Assembly: GCF_020907275.1 (NCBI RefSeq) | Contig: NZ_JAJJWI010000006.1 | Span: 1 to 64,000 of the forward strand | Reading direction: 5' to 3' | DNA: 64,000 nucleotides | Source of the DNA: Pontibacter silvestris | GTDB lineage: Bacteria > Bacteroidota > Bacteroidia > Cytophagales > Hymenobacteraceae | Part shown: one piece after another, positions 8,333-17,278 of the stretch | Numbering within the stretch: the first letter of the stretch is position 1 | How the letters are laid out: each line of letters starts with the position of its first letter | Notes under the pieces: generated by a model | Databases searched by the model: none | Seen by the model: the letters and a program-made list of their open reading frames with translations, nothing else | Told to the model about the DNA's origin: nothing | Program-made: the position numbers and the translations under genes

Positions 8333-9685
8333 TTACACCAAATCAACACCAGTATAGTTGTAAGGTGTTATTTTCTTTAATTCGGCTTTTATGTCGTCAC
8401 TAACTTCTAGTGAATCTATAAAGCTGCTGATAGCTTGCTCCGTAATCTTTTCGTTTTTGCGTGTAAGGGCTTTAAGCGCTTCGTAAGGTTGTGGGTAACT
8501 TTCCCGGCGAAGCACTGTCTGTATGCCTTCTGCCACTACAGCCCAGTTTTCTTCCAAATGATGCTGCAGTGCCGCCTGGTTCAGTTCCAGCTTACCAATA
8601 CCTTTCTCCAGAGATTTTAACGCAATCAATATATGTGACAAAGGCACACCGACATTACGAAGTACCGTGGAGTCAGTCAGGTCGCGTTGCAGGCGGGAGA
8701 TTGGCAATTTTGCAGATAAGTGCTCCAGCACAGCGTTGGCTATCCCTAAGTTACCTTCGGCATTTTCGAAGTCTATTGGGTTTACCTTATGTGGCATGGC
8801 AGAAGAACCTACCTCTCCAGCTTTAATTTTCTGTTTAAAGTAGCCCATCGATACATATTGCCAGGCATCACGGGAGAAGTCTATCAATATAGTGTTGAGG
8901 CGCTTTAAACCATCGAAGTAAGCAGCCAGGTTATCGTAATGTTCGATCTGTGTCGTGTATTGGCTACGCTTCAAGCCCAATACTTGCTGCACAAAATTAT
9001 TCCCGAAGTCTGGCCAGTTAGTATCTGGGTAAGCTACATGGTGCGCATTAAAATTACCGGTAGCACCACCAAACTTAGCAGAAAAAGGCACCTGGCGCAC
9101 TTGTGAAAGTTGGGCTTCCAGACGTTCTGCAAAAACCATTATCTCTTTGCCTAATCGGGTAGGAGAGGCGGGTTGCCCGTGTGTGTGGGCCAGCATCGGT
9201 ATTGCTTTCCAGTCCTGTGCCAGAGTTACCAGTTTCTGGTGCAGGCTTTGGTAAGCAGGTGCCAATATGGCTCTATCTGCATCACGTAACGAAAGCGGAA
9301 TAGCCGTATTATTTACGTCCTGTGAGGTAAGGCCAAAGTGTATAAACTCTTTGTGCTGGCTAAGGCTAAGTGTATCAAACTTAGCCTTGATGAAATACTC
9401 TACAGCCTTTACATCATGGTTGGTAACTTTCTCTGTCTCTTTTATAGCCTGGGCATCAGCCTCAGAAAAGTTTTCGTAAATGGCCCGTAACTCAGGAAAC
9501 TGACTTTGCTGTACCTCTTTCAACTGCGGGAGAGGCAGTTCGCACAGGGCGATAAAGTACTCTATTTCCACCAGTACACGATAGCGGATCAGGCCGAATT
9601 CAGAAAAATAGCCAGCTAATTCAGAAGTGTGGCGGCGATAGCGTCCATCAACCGGCGATATGGCAGTAAGCGTTGTAAGGTTCAT
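8333..9685 (-). CDS. purB: Adenylosuccinate lyase
   Basis: 450 aa, full length for the E. coli-type PurB. It catalyses two steps of purine synthesis: release of fumarate from SAICAR and from adenylosuccinate. The fumarase/aspartase superfamily signature GEVGSSAMPHKVNPIDFENAEG carries the flexible catalytic-serine loop. HGQPASPTRLGK holds the catalytic-histidine region, and TSQDVNNTA lies near 120. N-terminal ALTAISPVDGRYR is typical of this subgroup. It is transcribed alone: a -7 box lies 24 nt before the start and a strong terminator follows. Confidence 0.96.
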   Translation of the reverse strand: MNLTTLTAISPVDGRYRRHTSELAGYFSEFGLIRYRVLVEIEYFIALCELPLPQLKEVQQSQFPELRAIYENFSEADAQAIKETEKVTNHDVKAVEYFIKAKFDTLSLSQHKEFIHFGLTSQDVNNTAIPLSLRDADRAILAPAYQSLHQKLVTLAQDWKAIPMLAHTHGQPASPTRLGKEIMVFAERLEAQLSQVRQVPFSAKFGGATGNFNAHHVAYPDTNWPDFGNNFVQQVLGLKRSQYTTQIEHYDNLAAYFDGLKRLNTILIDFSRDAWQYVSMGYFKQKIKAGEVGSSAMPHKVNPIDFENAEGNLGIANAVLEHLSAKLPISRLQRDLTDSTVLRNVGVPLSHILIALKSLEKGIGKLELNQAALQHHLEENWAVVAEGIQTVLRRESYPQPYEALKALTRKNEKITEQAISSFIDSLEVSDDIKAELKKITPYNYTGVDLV

Positions 9686-9707
9686 TTTTAAAAAGAGGTT
9701 CTTTGTT

Positions 9708-9738
9708 CAAATATACACAGTATTGGTTAATGATAAAG
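9708..9738 (-). promoter_or_regulatory. Putative purB promoter
   Basis: On the minus strand TATATTTG (9715-9708) exactly matches the Bacteroidota -7 consensus TAnnTTTG. A CTTT box lies 19 nt upstream (9738-9735) where the -33 TTTG is expected. The start of purB follows 22 nt after the -7 box. Confidence 0.55.
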
Positions 9739-10071
9739 ACAGAAAGGCGAATTATGCATAGTTCTTATCCCGAACGCAAAAGACAAGAGATATCCAAAGA
9801 ACACATTGCCTTTATAAGAAGCTAAATGTAAGGCGTTGGAATTATGATGGTTAAGTAGTTGTTAAACTTTTTATTGCTTCATGTTTGGCACTATGATTGT
9901 AAGTCTGGAGTAAGCTACGTGTGGCAATTGTACCTAATCAGACCGCCAAGCGTATGAGAGGGGGATATAACATGAACTATACGTTATTACGTAAAGGTGT
10001 TACGTTTTAAAATATAATATAAGTCATACCCTTTTTACTGAATCTTATTAGTTAATTCGCACCTGAATATT
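9739..10071. other. Divergent intergenic region purB / GT51
   Basis: AT-rich DNA between divergent genes. Apart from the purB promoter I see a local TTACGTAA palindrome near 9990 and no ORF, RNA gene or repeat that I can support. Confidence 0.4.
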
Positions 10072-12066
10072 TTGGACAATCGTTTGAAAAAGAAAATTGC
10101 TATTTGGGCTGGCATTTTGCTAGCCTTCATTATGATACTGGTAATCCTGCTGTTTGTATTTAGAAGCAGAGTATTGCAGTACACCATTGGGCGTGTTATC
10201 ACTAAAGTTGAAAACAAATATCCTGTTGACTTTAATATTGGTAATGCGGAATTTGCAAGTTGGAACACGGTTGTACTCAGCAACATTTCTTTGACGCCAC
10301 ATAACCAAGCCACTCTGTTTACGACCGATAGTGTAAATGCTACTGTAAGTGTCAGTTCCATTTTTAGAGGCCGGGTTGTTTTCAGACGCCTGGAGGTAGC
10401 CAACGGCTATCTAACAGCTGTAAAAAATGGCGATCGGAACAATTTCAGCTTTCTCTTTAAAAAAGATGATAACGCACCAGTTGATACGACAGAAGCAAAA
10501 GGCAGGAATTACGGTGCGTTGCTGAACCGTGTTATTGAAACTGCTTTCGACAATGTGCCTGACCAGGTATACTTCAAAAATCTGAATGCCTCTTATGTCT
10601 CCACCAACCGTACCATAGACGTTAAAATGCCATACTTTACTATGGACGATGGCAAAATAGATGCGAGAATGTCTGTTAAAGTTGATTCGTTGGAGAATAA
10701 CATGCACGTGCAAGGAGCTATTGATCCGGGGGATTATGTGATATCTGTAGACCTTTTTGCTTTTGATGACCGTGGCATTACTCTGCCTTATGTGAAAGAG
10801 AAACTTGCTGGTAAGGTAGCTTTTGATACACTGCACTTAAGCCTAACAAATAAAACTTTCCGTCGTGACATGTTAACAGTAAGGGGATCTGCTATGGTGA
10901 ACGACCTGATCGTAAACCACGAAAAGCTTGCTGATGAGGACATACACGTGAAAGAAGGTGCTGTAGACTATGTGGTTACGCTGGGGCCAAACCTTTACGT
11001 AATCGATAGCCTGACGGAAGTGCGCGTAAATAAAGCAAAAGCAAATATTTATGCTGCCTATAATAATGCGACTTCAAAAATAATAGACCTGAAAGTTAAG
11101 ACAGAAGAGGTACCTGCCAACAATTTCTTTGAATCTTTGCCATCCGGCTTATTTGAGAACCTGGAGGGCATAAGAGCGCAAGGTAAGCTGAAATATAAAA
11201 TGAGCTTTCATTTAAATATGGATAGCGTAAACCAGGTCAGGTTTAATTCTGACCTGGATGCCTCTGATGACTTTAAAATTGTACAATACGGCAATACGAA
11301 CCTGAAAAAGATAAATGGCTCCTTTGTGCATACGGTGTATGAGTACGGGAAACCTGTGCGTACCTTTACAGTAGGCCCCTCTAACCCCTTCTTTAGCCCT
11401 ATCAGTGAAATTTCTCCTTACCTGCGCAATGCTATTCTTACAGCCGAAGATGCCTATTTTTATCAGCACAATGGCTTTCATGAAGAAGCTTTCAGGCAGG
11501 CGATTGCCAAAAACCTGAAGGAGGGAGAATTTGCCAGGGGAGGTAGTACCATCTCGATGCAGTTAGTTAAGAACGTATTTCTTACGCGCCAGAAAACGGT
11601 TACCCGTAAAGTGGAAGAGGCTATTATTGTATGGATGATAGAGAATCTGGACCTGGTGTCGAAGAACCGGATGTTTGAAGTGTATCTGAACATTATAGAG
11701 TGGGGGCCTGATGTGTATGGTGCCAAAGATGCCTCCAGGTTTTACTTTGGCAAGCAACCGTCGGAGCTTAATCTGGCTGAGGCAATTTTCCTGACAAGTA
11801 TTATTCCGAGCCCGAAAAGGTTCAGGTCGTCATTTGACAGTTATGGTAATCTACGCCCTTACAAAAGTGGGTATTATAGGCTGATAGGGGGCAATATGTT
11901 GCGTCGTGGATTAATTTCAAGAGAAGTGTATGATAGCTTATCCCCTAATGTGCAACTGTATGGCCGTGCCAGAGATTTAATTGTAACAGCACAGGATACC
12001 TCTGTGGTGGAAGAAATGGATACTACGCAATTTGAACTGAACACCATAGATTTACTGGATTTTTAA
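10072..12066 (+). CDS. Transglycosylase-domain protein with AsmA-like N-terminal region
   Basis: 664 aa from a TTG start; no earlier ATG fits and the protein then begins with a charged tail and one membrane anchor (about 9-30). Residues about 30-420 are beta-rich and resemble AsmA-type repeats (VNATVSVSSIFRGRVVFRRLEV). Residues about 440-620 are a GT51 peptidoglycan glycosyltransferase: the catalytic motif EDAYFYQHNGF, then GGSTISMQLVKN, RKVEEAI and EVYLNIIEWGPDVYG. There is no transpeptidase domain, so it should polymerise lipid II without cross-linking. The large N-terminal region is unusual next to short MtgA or classical class A PBPs. Single-gene unit closed by a terminator. Confidence 0.88.
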   Translation: MDNRLKKKIAIWAGILLAFIMILVILLFVFRSRVLQYTIGRVITKVENKYPVDFNIGNAEFASWNTVVLSNISLTPHNQATLFTTDSVNATVSVSSIFRGRVVFRRLEVANGYLTAVKNGDRNNFSFLFKKDDNAPVDTTEAKGRNYGALLNRVIETAFDNVPDQVYFKNLNASYVSTNRTIDVKMPYFTMDDGKIDARMSVKVDSLENNMHVQGAIDPGDYVISVDLFAFDDRGITLPYVKEKLAGKVAFDTLHLSLTNKTFRRDMLTVRGSAMVNDLIVNHEKLADEDIHVKEGAVDYVVTLGPNLYVIDSLTEVRVNKAKANIYAAYNNATSKIIDLKVKTEEVPANNFFESLPSGLFENLEGIRAQGKLKYKMSFHLNMDSVNQVRFNSDLDASDDFKIVQYGNTNLKKINGSFVHTVYEYGKPVRTFTVGPSNPFFSPISEISPYLRNAILTAEDAYFYQHNGFHEEAFRQAIAKNLKEGEFARGGSTISMQLVKNVFLTRQKTVTRKVEEAIIVWMIENLDLVSKNRMFEVYLNIIEWGPDVYGAKDASRFYFGKQPSELNLAEAIFLTSIIPSPKRFRSSFDSYGNLRPYKSGYYRLIGGNMLRRGLISREVYDSLSPNVQLYGRARDLIVTAQDTSVVEEMDTTQFELNTIDLLDF

Positions 12067-12080
12067 GCTATAAATTAAGA

Positions 12081-12122
12081 AAAGCAACGGCTCCGCAGTA
12101 TACTTGCGGAGCGTTGCTTTTT
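12081..12122 (+). terminator. Terminator behind GT51 gene
   Basis: Arms AAAGCAACGGCTCCGCA (12081-12097) and TGCGGAGCGTTGCTTT (12105-12120) pair over 16 bp with one bulged G, followed by T residues. Confidence 0.85.
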
Positions 12123-12170
12123 AGCTATAGCAGCCTTTGCCAAAAGTTTGATCCTAACCCTGCATCATAA

Positions 12171-13226
12171 ATGAAGAATGAACTACAAGAACAGGAAGTA
12201 AGAAAAGCTGTAGGACTTGTTCCGCGTATTGGCGCGCTGGCAGCCCGGGCAAGTTTAGATTGGTTTCTGCTGGCATTGATAGGTATGATAGGGCTGGCTT
12301 ACCTGTGGCCGAGCATAGGTATTGACAGAGCGCCTTTATCGTTAGGCGATATTGCCAACTATGGCTTATCGCTTATTTTTTTCTTTTACGGATTGCGTCT
12401 AAGCCCCGAAAAACTGCGCGTTGGCTTGAGTAGCTGGAAATTACATACAGTAGTTCAATTAAGCACTTTTGTCCTTTTTCCATTGCTTGTGCTGCCGCTT
12501 CATGCTTATTTTAAGGGTAGCAGTGCCGAGATGCTGTGGTTAGGCGCTTTTTATGTGGCAGCCTTACCGTCTACAGTTTCGTCATCTGTGGTAATGGTGT
12601 CTATAGCAGGAGGAAACATACCTGCTGCTATTTTTAATGCAAGTGTTTCCAGTATATTAGGCATTTTTATAACTCCGTTGTGGATGGGGCTGTTCCTGAC
12701 AGCAAGTGTGGAAGAGTTTAATATCTGGCAGGTATTAGGTAAACTGATACTGCAGGTGCTTTTACCTGTCGTGCTGGGAATACTGCTTAACAGCCGTTGG
12801 GGAGACTTTGCTGAGCAAAATCGTAAACGGCTACGCTACTTTGACCAGAGCATCATTCTCATTATTGTCTATACCTCTTTCTGTGAGTCTTTTGCGCGTG
12901 ATATGTTCAGCAGCTACAGTTGGGTTGATTTAACACTTTTAGGCGCATGCATGGTTGGTCTGTTCTTCTTAATGTACAGCCTTATAACATTAATCAGTCG
13001 CCTGATGGGGTTTAACCGGGAGGATAAGAAAACCGCTGTGTTCTGTGGCTCAAAGAAGTCTCTGGTGCATGGTACTGTTATGTCTAAAGTCTTGTTTCCT
13101 GATGCCAATATTGTCGGTATCATCTTACTGCCTATAATGGTGTACCATGCTTTGCAGCTTTTGGCAGCCAGTATGATAGCCCAGTCAATGGCCCGTAAAG
13201 CGGGTGTTGAGGTAAAAGGGGAGTAG
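12171..13226 (+). CDS. Bile acid:sodium symporter family transporter
   Basis: 351 aa, about ten membrane segments, SLC10A7/YfeH-like branch of the bile acid:Na+ symporter superfamily. Supporting stretches are FFFYGLRLSPEKLRVGL, ALPSTVSSSVVMVSIAGGN (the conserved crossover region) and FCGSKKSLVHGTVMSKVLF near the C-terminus, all typical of that branch. It should move an organic anion with sodium in the inner membrane; bacterial members rarely carry bile acids and the real substrate is unknown. Flanked by terminators on both sides, so it is a single-gene unit. Confidence 0.88.
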   Translation: MKNELQEQEVRKAVGLVPRIGALAARASLDWFLLALIGMIGLAYLWPSIGIDRAPLSLGDIANYGLSLIFFFYGLRLSPEKLRVGLSSWKLHTVVQLSTFVLFPLLVLPLHAYFKGSSAEMLWLGAFYVAALPSTVSSSVVMVSIAGGNIPAAIFNASVSSILGIFITPLWMGLFLTASVEEFNIWQVLGKLILQVLLPVVLGILLNSRWGDFAEQNRKRLRYFDQSIILIIVYTSFCESFARDMFSSYSWVDLTLLGACMVGLFFLMYSLITLISRLMGFNREDKKTAVFCGSKKSLVHGTVMSKVLFPDANIVGIILLPIMVYHALQLLAASMIAQSMARKAGVEVKGE

Positions 13227-13287
13227 GCCCAGTGCTTAGTTGATTAAGGATTGGCTTTATAATCAGAATAAAAAAGCGCATAAAAGG

Positions 13288-13340
13288 AAACAGGAGCAAG
13301 AAGGGTCGGTAATTCCAATTCTTCTTGCTCCTGTTTTGCT
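13288..13340. terminator. Bidirectional terminator
   Basis: Perfect 16-bp stem AAACAGGAGCAAGAAG (13288-13303) / CTTCTTGCTCCTGTTT (13321-13336) between the convergent symporter and DUF3817 genes. Confidence 0.9.
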
Positions 13341-13398
13341 TATCAAAGCATTTCTTCTTCAGAAAAGGGATTAAAGTACTTGTATCTTTCTGTTATTA

Positions 13399-13731
13399 CT
13401 AAGCAGACTGCTTCAGGGCTACGTTATTTTGCTGTAGTTTAACCTCTTCCGCTTTTAGCAGGCGAGCATCTAATATAAACGGGCCAAACGGGAGTAGAGA
13501 TGCAATTACACCAGCCGCCGCTTTACTAATTGACCAGCGAAGTGCTAAAGTTGCCTGTAGCAATGCTACAATGTATAGGATAAAGAGTATACCGTGTGCC
13601 CAACCCATATACTTTACTACTTCTGGCATGCCTGCCATATACTTTAGGGGCATGCCTATACCAAGAAGAAGGAGATAAGAAATACCTTCATAAATGCCAA
13701 CGATGCGCAAACGACTGATGGGAGTCCTCAT
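13399..13731 (-). CDS. DUF3817 domain membrane protein
   Basis: 110 aa, three membrane segments. The pattern LRIVGIYEGISYLLLLGIGMPLKY, then WAHGILFILYI and LPFGPFILD is characteristic of DUF3817, a small integral membrane family of unknown function. Transcribed alone from the strand opposite the symporter, with a shared bidirectional terminator downstream. Confidence 0.85.
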   Translation of the reverse strand: MRTPISRLRIVGIYEGISYLLLLGIGMPLKYMAGMPEVVKYMGWAHGILFILYIVALLQATLALRWSISKAAAGVIASLLPFGPFILDARLLKAEEVKLQQNNVALKQSA

Positions 13732-13854
13732 GTAAATCTAAGTTGAATGATTAATACTGCTAAGTAACAACCTAATGAACAAAACTGTGCCTTTTTATAA
13801 AAACATTTTCCAGGTTTTTGATCCTTGTACAGCTCCCTCACAATTTTTAAGCTA

Positions 13855-13889
13855 AAAAGGTGCAGATAAATGGATCATCTGCACCTTTT
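13855..13889 (-). terminator. Terminator of the pheA operon
   Basis: 13-bp stem AAAAGGTGCAGAT (13855-13867) / ATCTGCACCTTTT (13877-13889), 26 bp beyond the DAHPS/CM stop on the minus strand. Confidence 0.85.
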
Positions 13890-13914
13890 AACTTTATATA
13901 AAAGTGAGCATATC

Positions 13915-15030
13915 TTATTCTTCTACTTTCTGCATAGACGGAGCCGAACTCATTACTTCATTCTGAATGCCCATAGAATGCTGGTGTATAGCATCGAAGA
14001 TTGCCTTTACAAAACCTTCATCAAGACCAGTTTCAATAGCAACCTTTAACCTGTTCTCTACCACTTGGTTCCAGCGGCCAGCCTGGTAAATATCCAGGGC
14101 GTTAGCACGTTTGTACTCACCAATTCGTTTGGAAACATCAGAACGAAGAAACAGAATATTGATTAGCTCATTGTCAAGTTTATCAATCAGGCTGCGCAGA
14201 TCCTGTAGCTGCTCTGGGTTTGCCTCATGCACTGAATCCAGGTCCAGAACCGTAAGGAGCTTATTTAAGTTTTCTGGTGTAACCTGTTGTGAGGCATCAC
14301 TTAACGCAACATCAGGGTTAATGTGGGTCTCTATCATCAGACCATCTGTACCTAAATGGAGTGCCTGCTGGCAAACAGTTTGTAATAAATCTCTGCGGCC
14401 GGCAATGTGGCTTGGGTCGCACAATAAAGGTACACCCGGTGCAAGGCTGCGGATTTGCTGAATGGTTTCCCATTTAGGGTGGTTACGGTAAGGTTTATTG
14501 TTCGGAGTAGAGAATCCCCTATGTATCAAAGCCAAATCAGTTATACCTGCCTGATTTAAACGCTCTAAGGCCCCTAACCACAGTTGCAGGTCAGGGTTTA
14601 CAGGGTTCTTCACCATTACTGGTATGTCAACTCCTTTCAGAGCGTCTGCAATTTCCTGTACAGAGAATGGGTTTACAGTAGTGCGGGCACCAACCCAAAG
14701 AATATCAACACCATATTTTAACGCTTCTTCCACATGGCTTGTGTTTGCTACCTCAACGGCAGTTTGCAAGCCTGTTTCCTGCTTCACAGTTTTAAGCCAT
14801 TCCAACGCAGCTGTTCCATAACCTTCGAACATGCCTGGGCGCGTACGTGGTTTCCAAACCCCGGCTCTGAATATACTTACTCTTGGGTCTTTTTTCAGTT
14901 CGCGAGCTGTCTGTAGCATTTGTTCTTCACTTTCAGCGCTACAGGGGCCTGCAATAACAGTTGGGAGTGGGCCTCCGTTTAGAATTTTTGTTTTTGCGAC
15001 TAATTTTAGGTTAGAGTTATTTGAGCTCAT
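13915..15030 (-). CDS. Bifunctional DAHP synthase / chorismate mutase (copy 1)
   Basis: 371 aa. Residues about 20-265 are a DAHP synthase that joins PEP and erythrose-4-phosphate in the first shikimate step. Visible residues: C30 in GPCSAES, FRAG, K60-PRT, R116 in GARTT (PEP phosphate), VKNPVN, HRGFST, H in CDPSHIAG, E in LMIETHINP, and D in ALSD (metal site complete). Residues about 280-360 are an AroQ chorismate mutase with LRSLIDKLDNELINIL, R in FLRSD, K in IGEYK, R in GRWNQ and Q in SMGIQNE. Both active sites look intact. It overlaps the upstream aminotransferase gene by 14 bp, so the pheA-aminotransferase-DAHPS/CM operon supplies prephenate and turns it into phenylalanine. Confidence 0.95.
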   Translation of the reverse strand: MSSNNSNLKLVAKTKILNGGPLPTVIAGPCSAESEEQMLQTARELKKDPRVSIFRAGVWKPRTRPGMFEGYGTAALEWLKTVKQETGLQTAVEVANTSHVEEALKYGVDILWVGARTTVNPFSVQEIADALKGVDIPVMVKNPVNPDLQLWLGALERLNQAGITDLALIHRGFSTPNNKPYRNHPKWETIQQIRSLAPGVPLLCDPSHIAGRRDLLQTVCQQALHLGTDGLMIETHINPDVALSDASQQVTPENLNKLLTVLDLDSVHEANPEQLQDLRSLIDKLDNELINILFLRSDVSKRIGEYKRANALDIYQAGRWNQVVENRLKVAIETGLDEGFVKAIFDAIHQHSMGIQNEVMSSAPSMQKVEE

Positions 15031-16207
15031 GGCTTACTGTATTTAAGGTGTGTTGTTTTATTCTTTTTATTGATTCTTCTATCTGAGGCACAGATACACA
15101 AAGCGATACTCTTAAAAAGCGTTCCCCCTGGGTACCAAAAACTTTTCCTGGAGTTAAAAAAACGCCTGCTTCGTAAAGCAGTTCATCCAAGTAAACTTCT
15201 ACATCAGAAACATGCTCTGGTACTTTAGCCCATACAAACATGCCAACGCTGTCTTTCTGGTAGTTGCACTCTAAAATATCCAGTAGCTTGTGCACCAGTT
15301 GCCTCCGCTTCGCATATTCCTGGTTGCGCTGCTGGTGCCATTCGTCCGGGTTATGTAGTGCCTCAATAGCGGCATGCTGTAAAGCCTGGAACATGCCAGA
15401 GTCTATGTTGCTTTTCACGGCAAGTACAGTACTGATGTAATCCTGACGGCCTAATAACATGCCTACCCGCCAGCCAGCCATGTTATGCGACTTACTAAGA
15501 GAGTTTAACTCCAGGCAGCAATCCATCGCATCAGGAACAGTGAGTAGGCTTCGTGGAGCCGCTGTTGGCAGTACGAGGCTGTAAGGATTATCATTTATTA
15601 ACAGGAACTTGTATTTACGGGCTAGTTTTGAAAGTTGCTCTAAAGCCTCCTTCGTAGCTTGTACGCCTGTTGGCATGTGTGGGTAGTTTATCCACATCAG
15701 CTTTACTCCCTGGCTTGCCAGATCTTCTAACTGCTCCATATCTGGTAACCAGTTGTTTTCTTCGCTAAGGGTGTAGTAAACTGGCTCAGCACCTGCAAGG
15801 CGTGCAGTGGTGGCATAGGCAGGATAACCAGGATTAGGTACCAATACTTTATCACCAGGATTAAGAAAAGCCATAGAGATATGAAAAATACCTTCTTTAG
15901 AACCCATTAATGGAAGTACTTCTGTGTCCGGGTTAAGATTTACATGAAAAGTGGAGGTATACCAATCGGCTATAGCTTGCCGGAGCGCTGGTAATGAACG
16001 ATATGGCTGATAGCCATGTCCTGCGTTTTGTGCTGCAGACGATGTCATCGCATCAATCGTAGCAGGCGAAGGAGGCATATCCGGGCTTCCTATTCCGAGG
16101 TTGATAACATTTTTGCCTTTAGCGTTCAGAGCACTTACTTCTGCCAGCTTTTTAGCGAAGTAATACTCCTGCACATGGCTCAGTCGCTCGGCTTTAGGTA
16201 TAATCAT
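15017..16207 (-). CDS. PLP-dependent aminotransferase, probably aromatic/prephenate
   Basis: 396 aa, fold type I, class I/II aminotransferase. Seen: GIGSPDMPPS near 40, the NPGYPAYATTARLAGA loop, INYPHMPTG, NDNPYS (PLP-contacting Asn/Asp region), and SLSKSHNMAGWRVG with the Schiff-base lysine. It is sandwiched between prephenate dehydratase and DAHPS/CM (6 bp after pheA, 14-bp overlap with DAHPS/CM), so the likely reaction is transamination of phenylpyruvate or prephenate for Phe/Tyr. Family alone would also permit aspartate or LL-diaminopimelate-like aminotransferase; the aromatic role comes from context. Confidence 0.88.
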   Translation of the reverse strand: MIIPKAERLSHVQEYYFAKKLAEVSALNAKGKNVINLGIGSPDMPPSPATIDAMTSSAAQNAGHGYQPYRSLPALRQAIADWYTSTFHVNLNPDTEVLPLMGSKEGIFHISMAFLNPGDKVLVPNPGYPAYATTARLAGAEPVYYTLSEENNWLPDMEQLEDLASQGVKLMWINYPHMPTGVQATKEALEQLSKLARKYKFLLINDNPYSLVLPTAAPRSLLTVPDAMDCCLELNSLSKSHNMAGWRVGMLLGRQDYISTVLAVKSNIDSGMFQALQHAAIEALHNPDEWHQQRNQEYAKRRQLVHKLLDILECNYQKDSVGMFVWAKVPEHVSDVEVYLDELLYEAGVFLTPGKVFGTQGERFLRVSLCVSVPQIEESIKRIKQHTLNTVSHELK

Positions 16208-16213
16208 GACTGT

Positions 16214-17119
16214 TTAGTTAAGGTTAAGGCTGTTGATAGTGGCTGCCATGCTTGCTTGTTGCTCTAACTGAACCGGATTCAGAGCTGTTTGATACAGGCC
16301 AAGTAACTTCAGGTCCAGCACCAGAGGGCGAAGCTCGTTTACAGCTACCTGTAGCTTATGTGTGTCGGCACTCTCTATGTCTATCGCTACATTTTGATTC
16401 GTATTGCCAGGGAGCGCCGGAATTGACTGTATCTGCGAAACATGTAACTGATGTGTATGTAAACTGTTTACTACAGCACCTAAAGCATTCCCTAGCATGG
16501 GTAACTGTAGTATAAGGGAGGCCTTATCGGGTGCGTTGTTAATTTTTTGCTTAGGCTCTTTTGAAAGCACCAGGAAACGTGTATAGTTATCCTTTCGATC
16601 TGCTATGTTTTCCTGCAGAATATCCATTCTGTAGAGTAGTGCAGCCTGCTTACTGGCAATGGCGGCTGCTCCTGTCTGGTTTCCCTCTCTTATAACACGT
16701 ACGCTTTCTGCAGTGTCGCTCGCCTCCTTGGGCAGTATGTGGTTATGCTTCTTTAAAAAGTCGCCGCACTGCAATAAGGCAACCGGATGAGAGGAAACAG
16801 TTTCAATTTCATGTAGCTGCTGGCCTGGAAGTGCTATCAGGTTTTGGTCTATTGCCAGCCAGATCTCCCCAATAATGCTGAAGTCGTGCTGCTGCAATAA
16901 GTTATAGTTGGTAAGTATACTTCCAGCCAGCGCGTTTTCTATGGCCATTACGGCAAAATCGGCGGTACCTTGTTGCAGGGTGTCGCACAGTTGCGCGAAA
17001 GAAGTACATGGCAGTATCTCTACCTCGTCTTGTGCAAAGTACTGACGGGCTGCCGTGTCGTGGAAAGAAGCAGGTCCTCCCTGAATCGCAATTTTAAGTT
17101 CTTTTGCCATTTTAGCCAT
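16214..17119 (-). CDS. pheA: Prephenate dehydratase
   Basis: About 301 aa. Residues 1-190 are the periplasmic-binding-like dehydratase domain with IQGGPASFHDTAA, VMAIENALAGSI, SHPVALLQC and DNYTRFLVL (the TRF motif). A C-terminal ACT domain (about 200-280) should sense phenylalanine. It converts prephenate to phenylpyruvate. ATG 17119 is chosen; a TTG at 17128 lies inside the U-tract of the leader terminator, and ATG 17110 is also possible. First structural gene of pheA-aminotransferase-DAHPS/CM. Directly upstream lie a terminator and a Phe/Tyr-rich leader ORF, so the operon should be controlled by attenuation as well as by ACT-domain feedback. Confidence 0.95.
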   Translation of the reverse strand: MAKMAKELKIAIQGGPASFHDTAARQYFAQDEVEILPCTSFAQLCDTLQQGTADFAVMAIENALAGSILTNYNLLQQHDFSIIGEIWLAIDQNLIALPGQQLHEIETVSSHPVALLQCGDFLKKHNHILPKEASDTAESVRVIREGNQTGAAAIASKQAALLYRMDILQENIADRKDNYTRFLVLSKEPKQKINNAPDKASLILQLPMLGNALGAVVNSLHTHQLHVSQIQSIPALPGNTNQNVAIDIESADTHKLQVAVNELRPLVLDLKLLGLYQTALNPVQLEQQASMAATINSLNLN

Positions 17120-17123
17120 ATAA

Positions 17124-17152
17124 AACAAAAAGCCCCGCTTTGGGCGGGGCTT
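17124..17152 (-). terminator. Attenuator terminator of the pheA operon
   Basis: On the minus strand AAGCCCCGC (17152-17144), loop CCAAA, GCGGGGCTT (17138-17130), then TTTTGTTTT. It ends 5-10 nt before the pheA start, so it lies in the mRNA leader, not behind a gene. GGGGCT within the leader ORF (17205-17200) can pair with AGCCCC of the 5' arm to form a competing antiterminator. Confidence 0.85.
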
Positions 17153-17173
17153 CTAAGGTTAAGCTTTATGTTT

Positions 17174-17257
17174 TTACAACGCAATAGCCGTTCCTTTGGA
17201 GCCCCTGTGGGTACCAAAAAAGTAAAAGCTAAAGTAAAATGCGTTGCGTGAAATCAT
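17174..17257 (-). CDS. Phe/Tyr-rich leader peptide of the pheA operon
   Basis: A 27-codon ORF, M-I-S-R-N-A followed by FYFSFYFF and a tail GTHRGSKGTAIAL, then TAA. Five Phe and two Tyr codons sit within eight positions at codons 7-14, an extreme enrichment in front of a phenylalanine-synthesis gene. The ATG is 22 nt after a -7 box and the ORF ends 22 nt before the attenuator hairpin. Established model: ribosome stalling at these codons when charged tRNA-Phe or tRNA-Tyr is scarce would free the antiterminator; smooth translation lets the terminator form. It is too short for standard gene callers. Confidence 0.85.
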   Translation of the reverse strand: MISRNAFYFSFYFFGTHRGSKGTAIAL

Positions 17258-17278
17258 GTCGTTCTTATTATGATGTTC

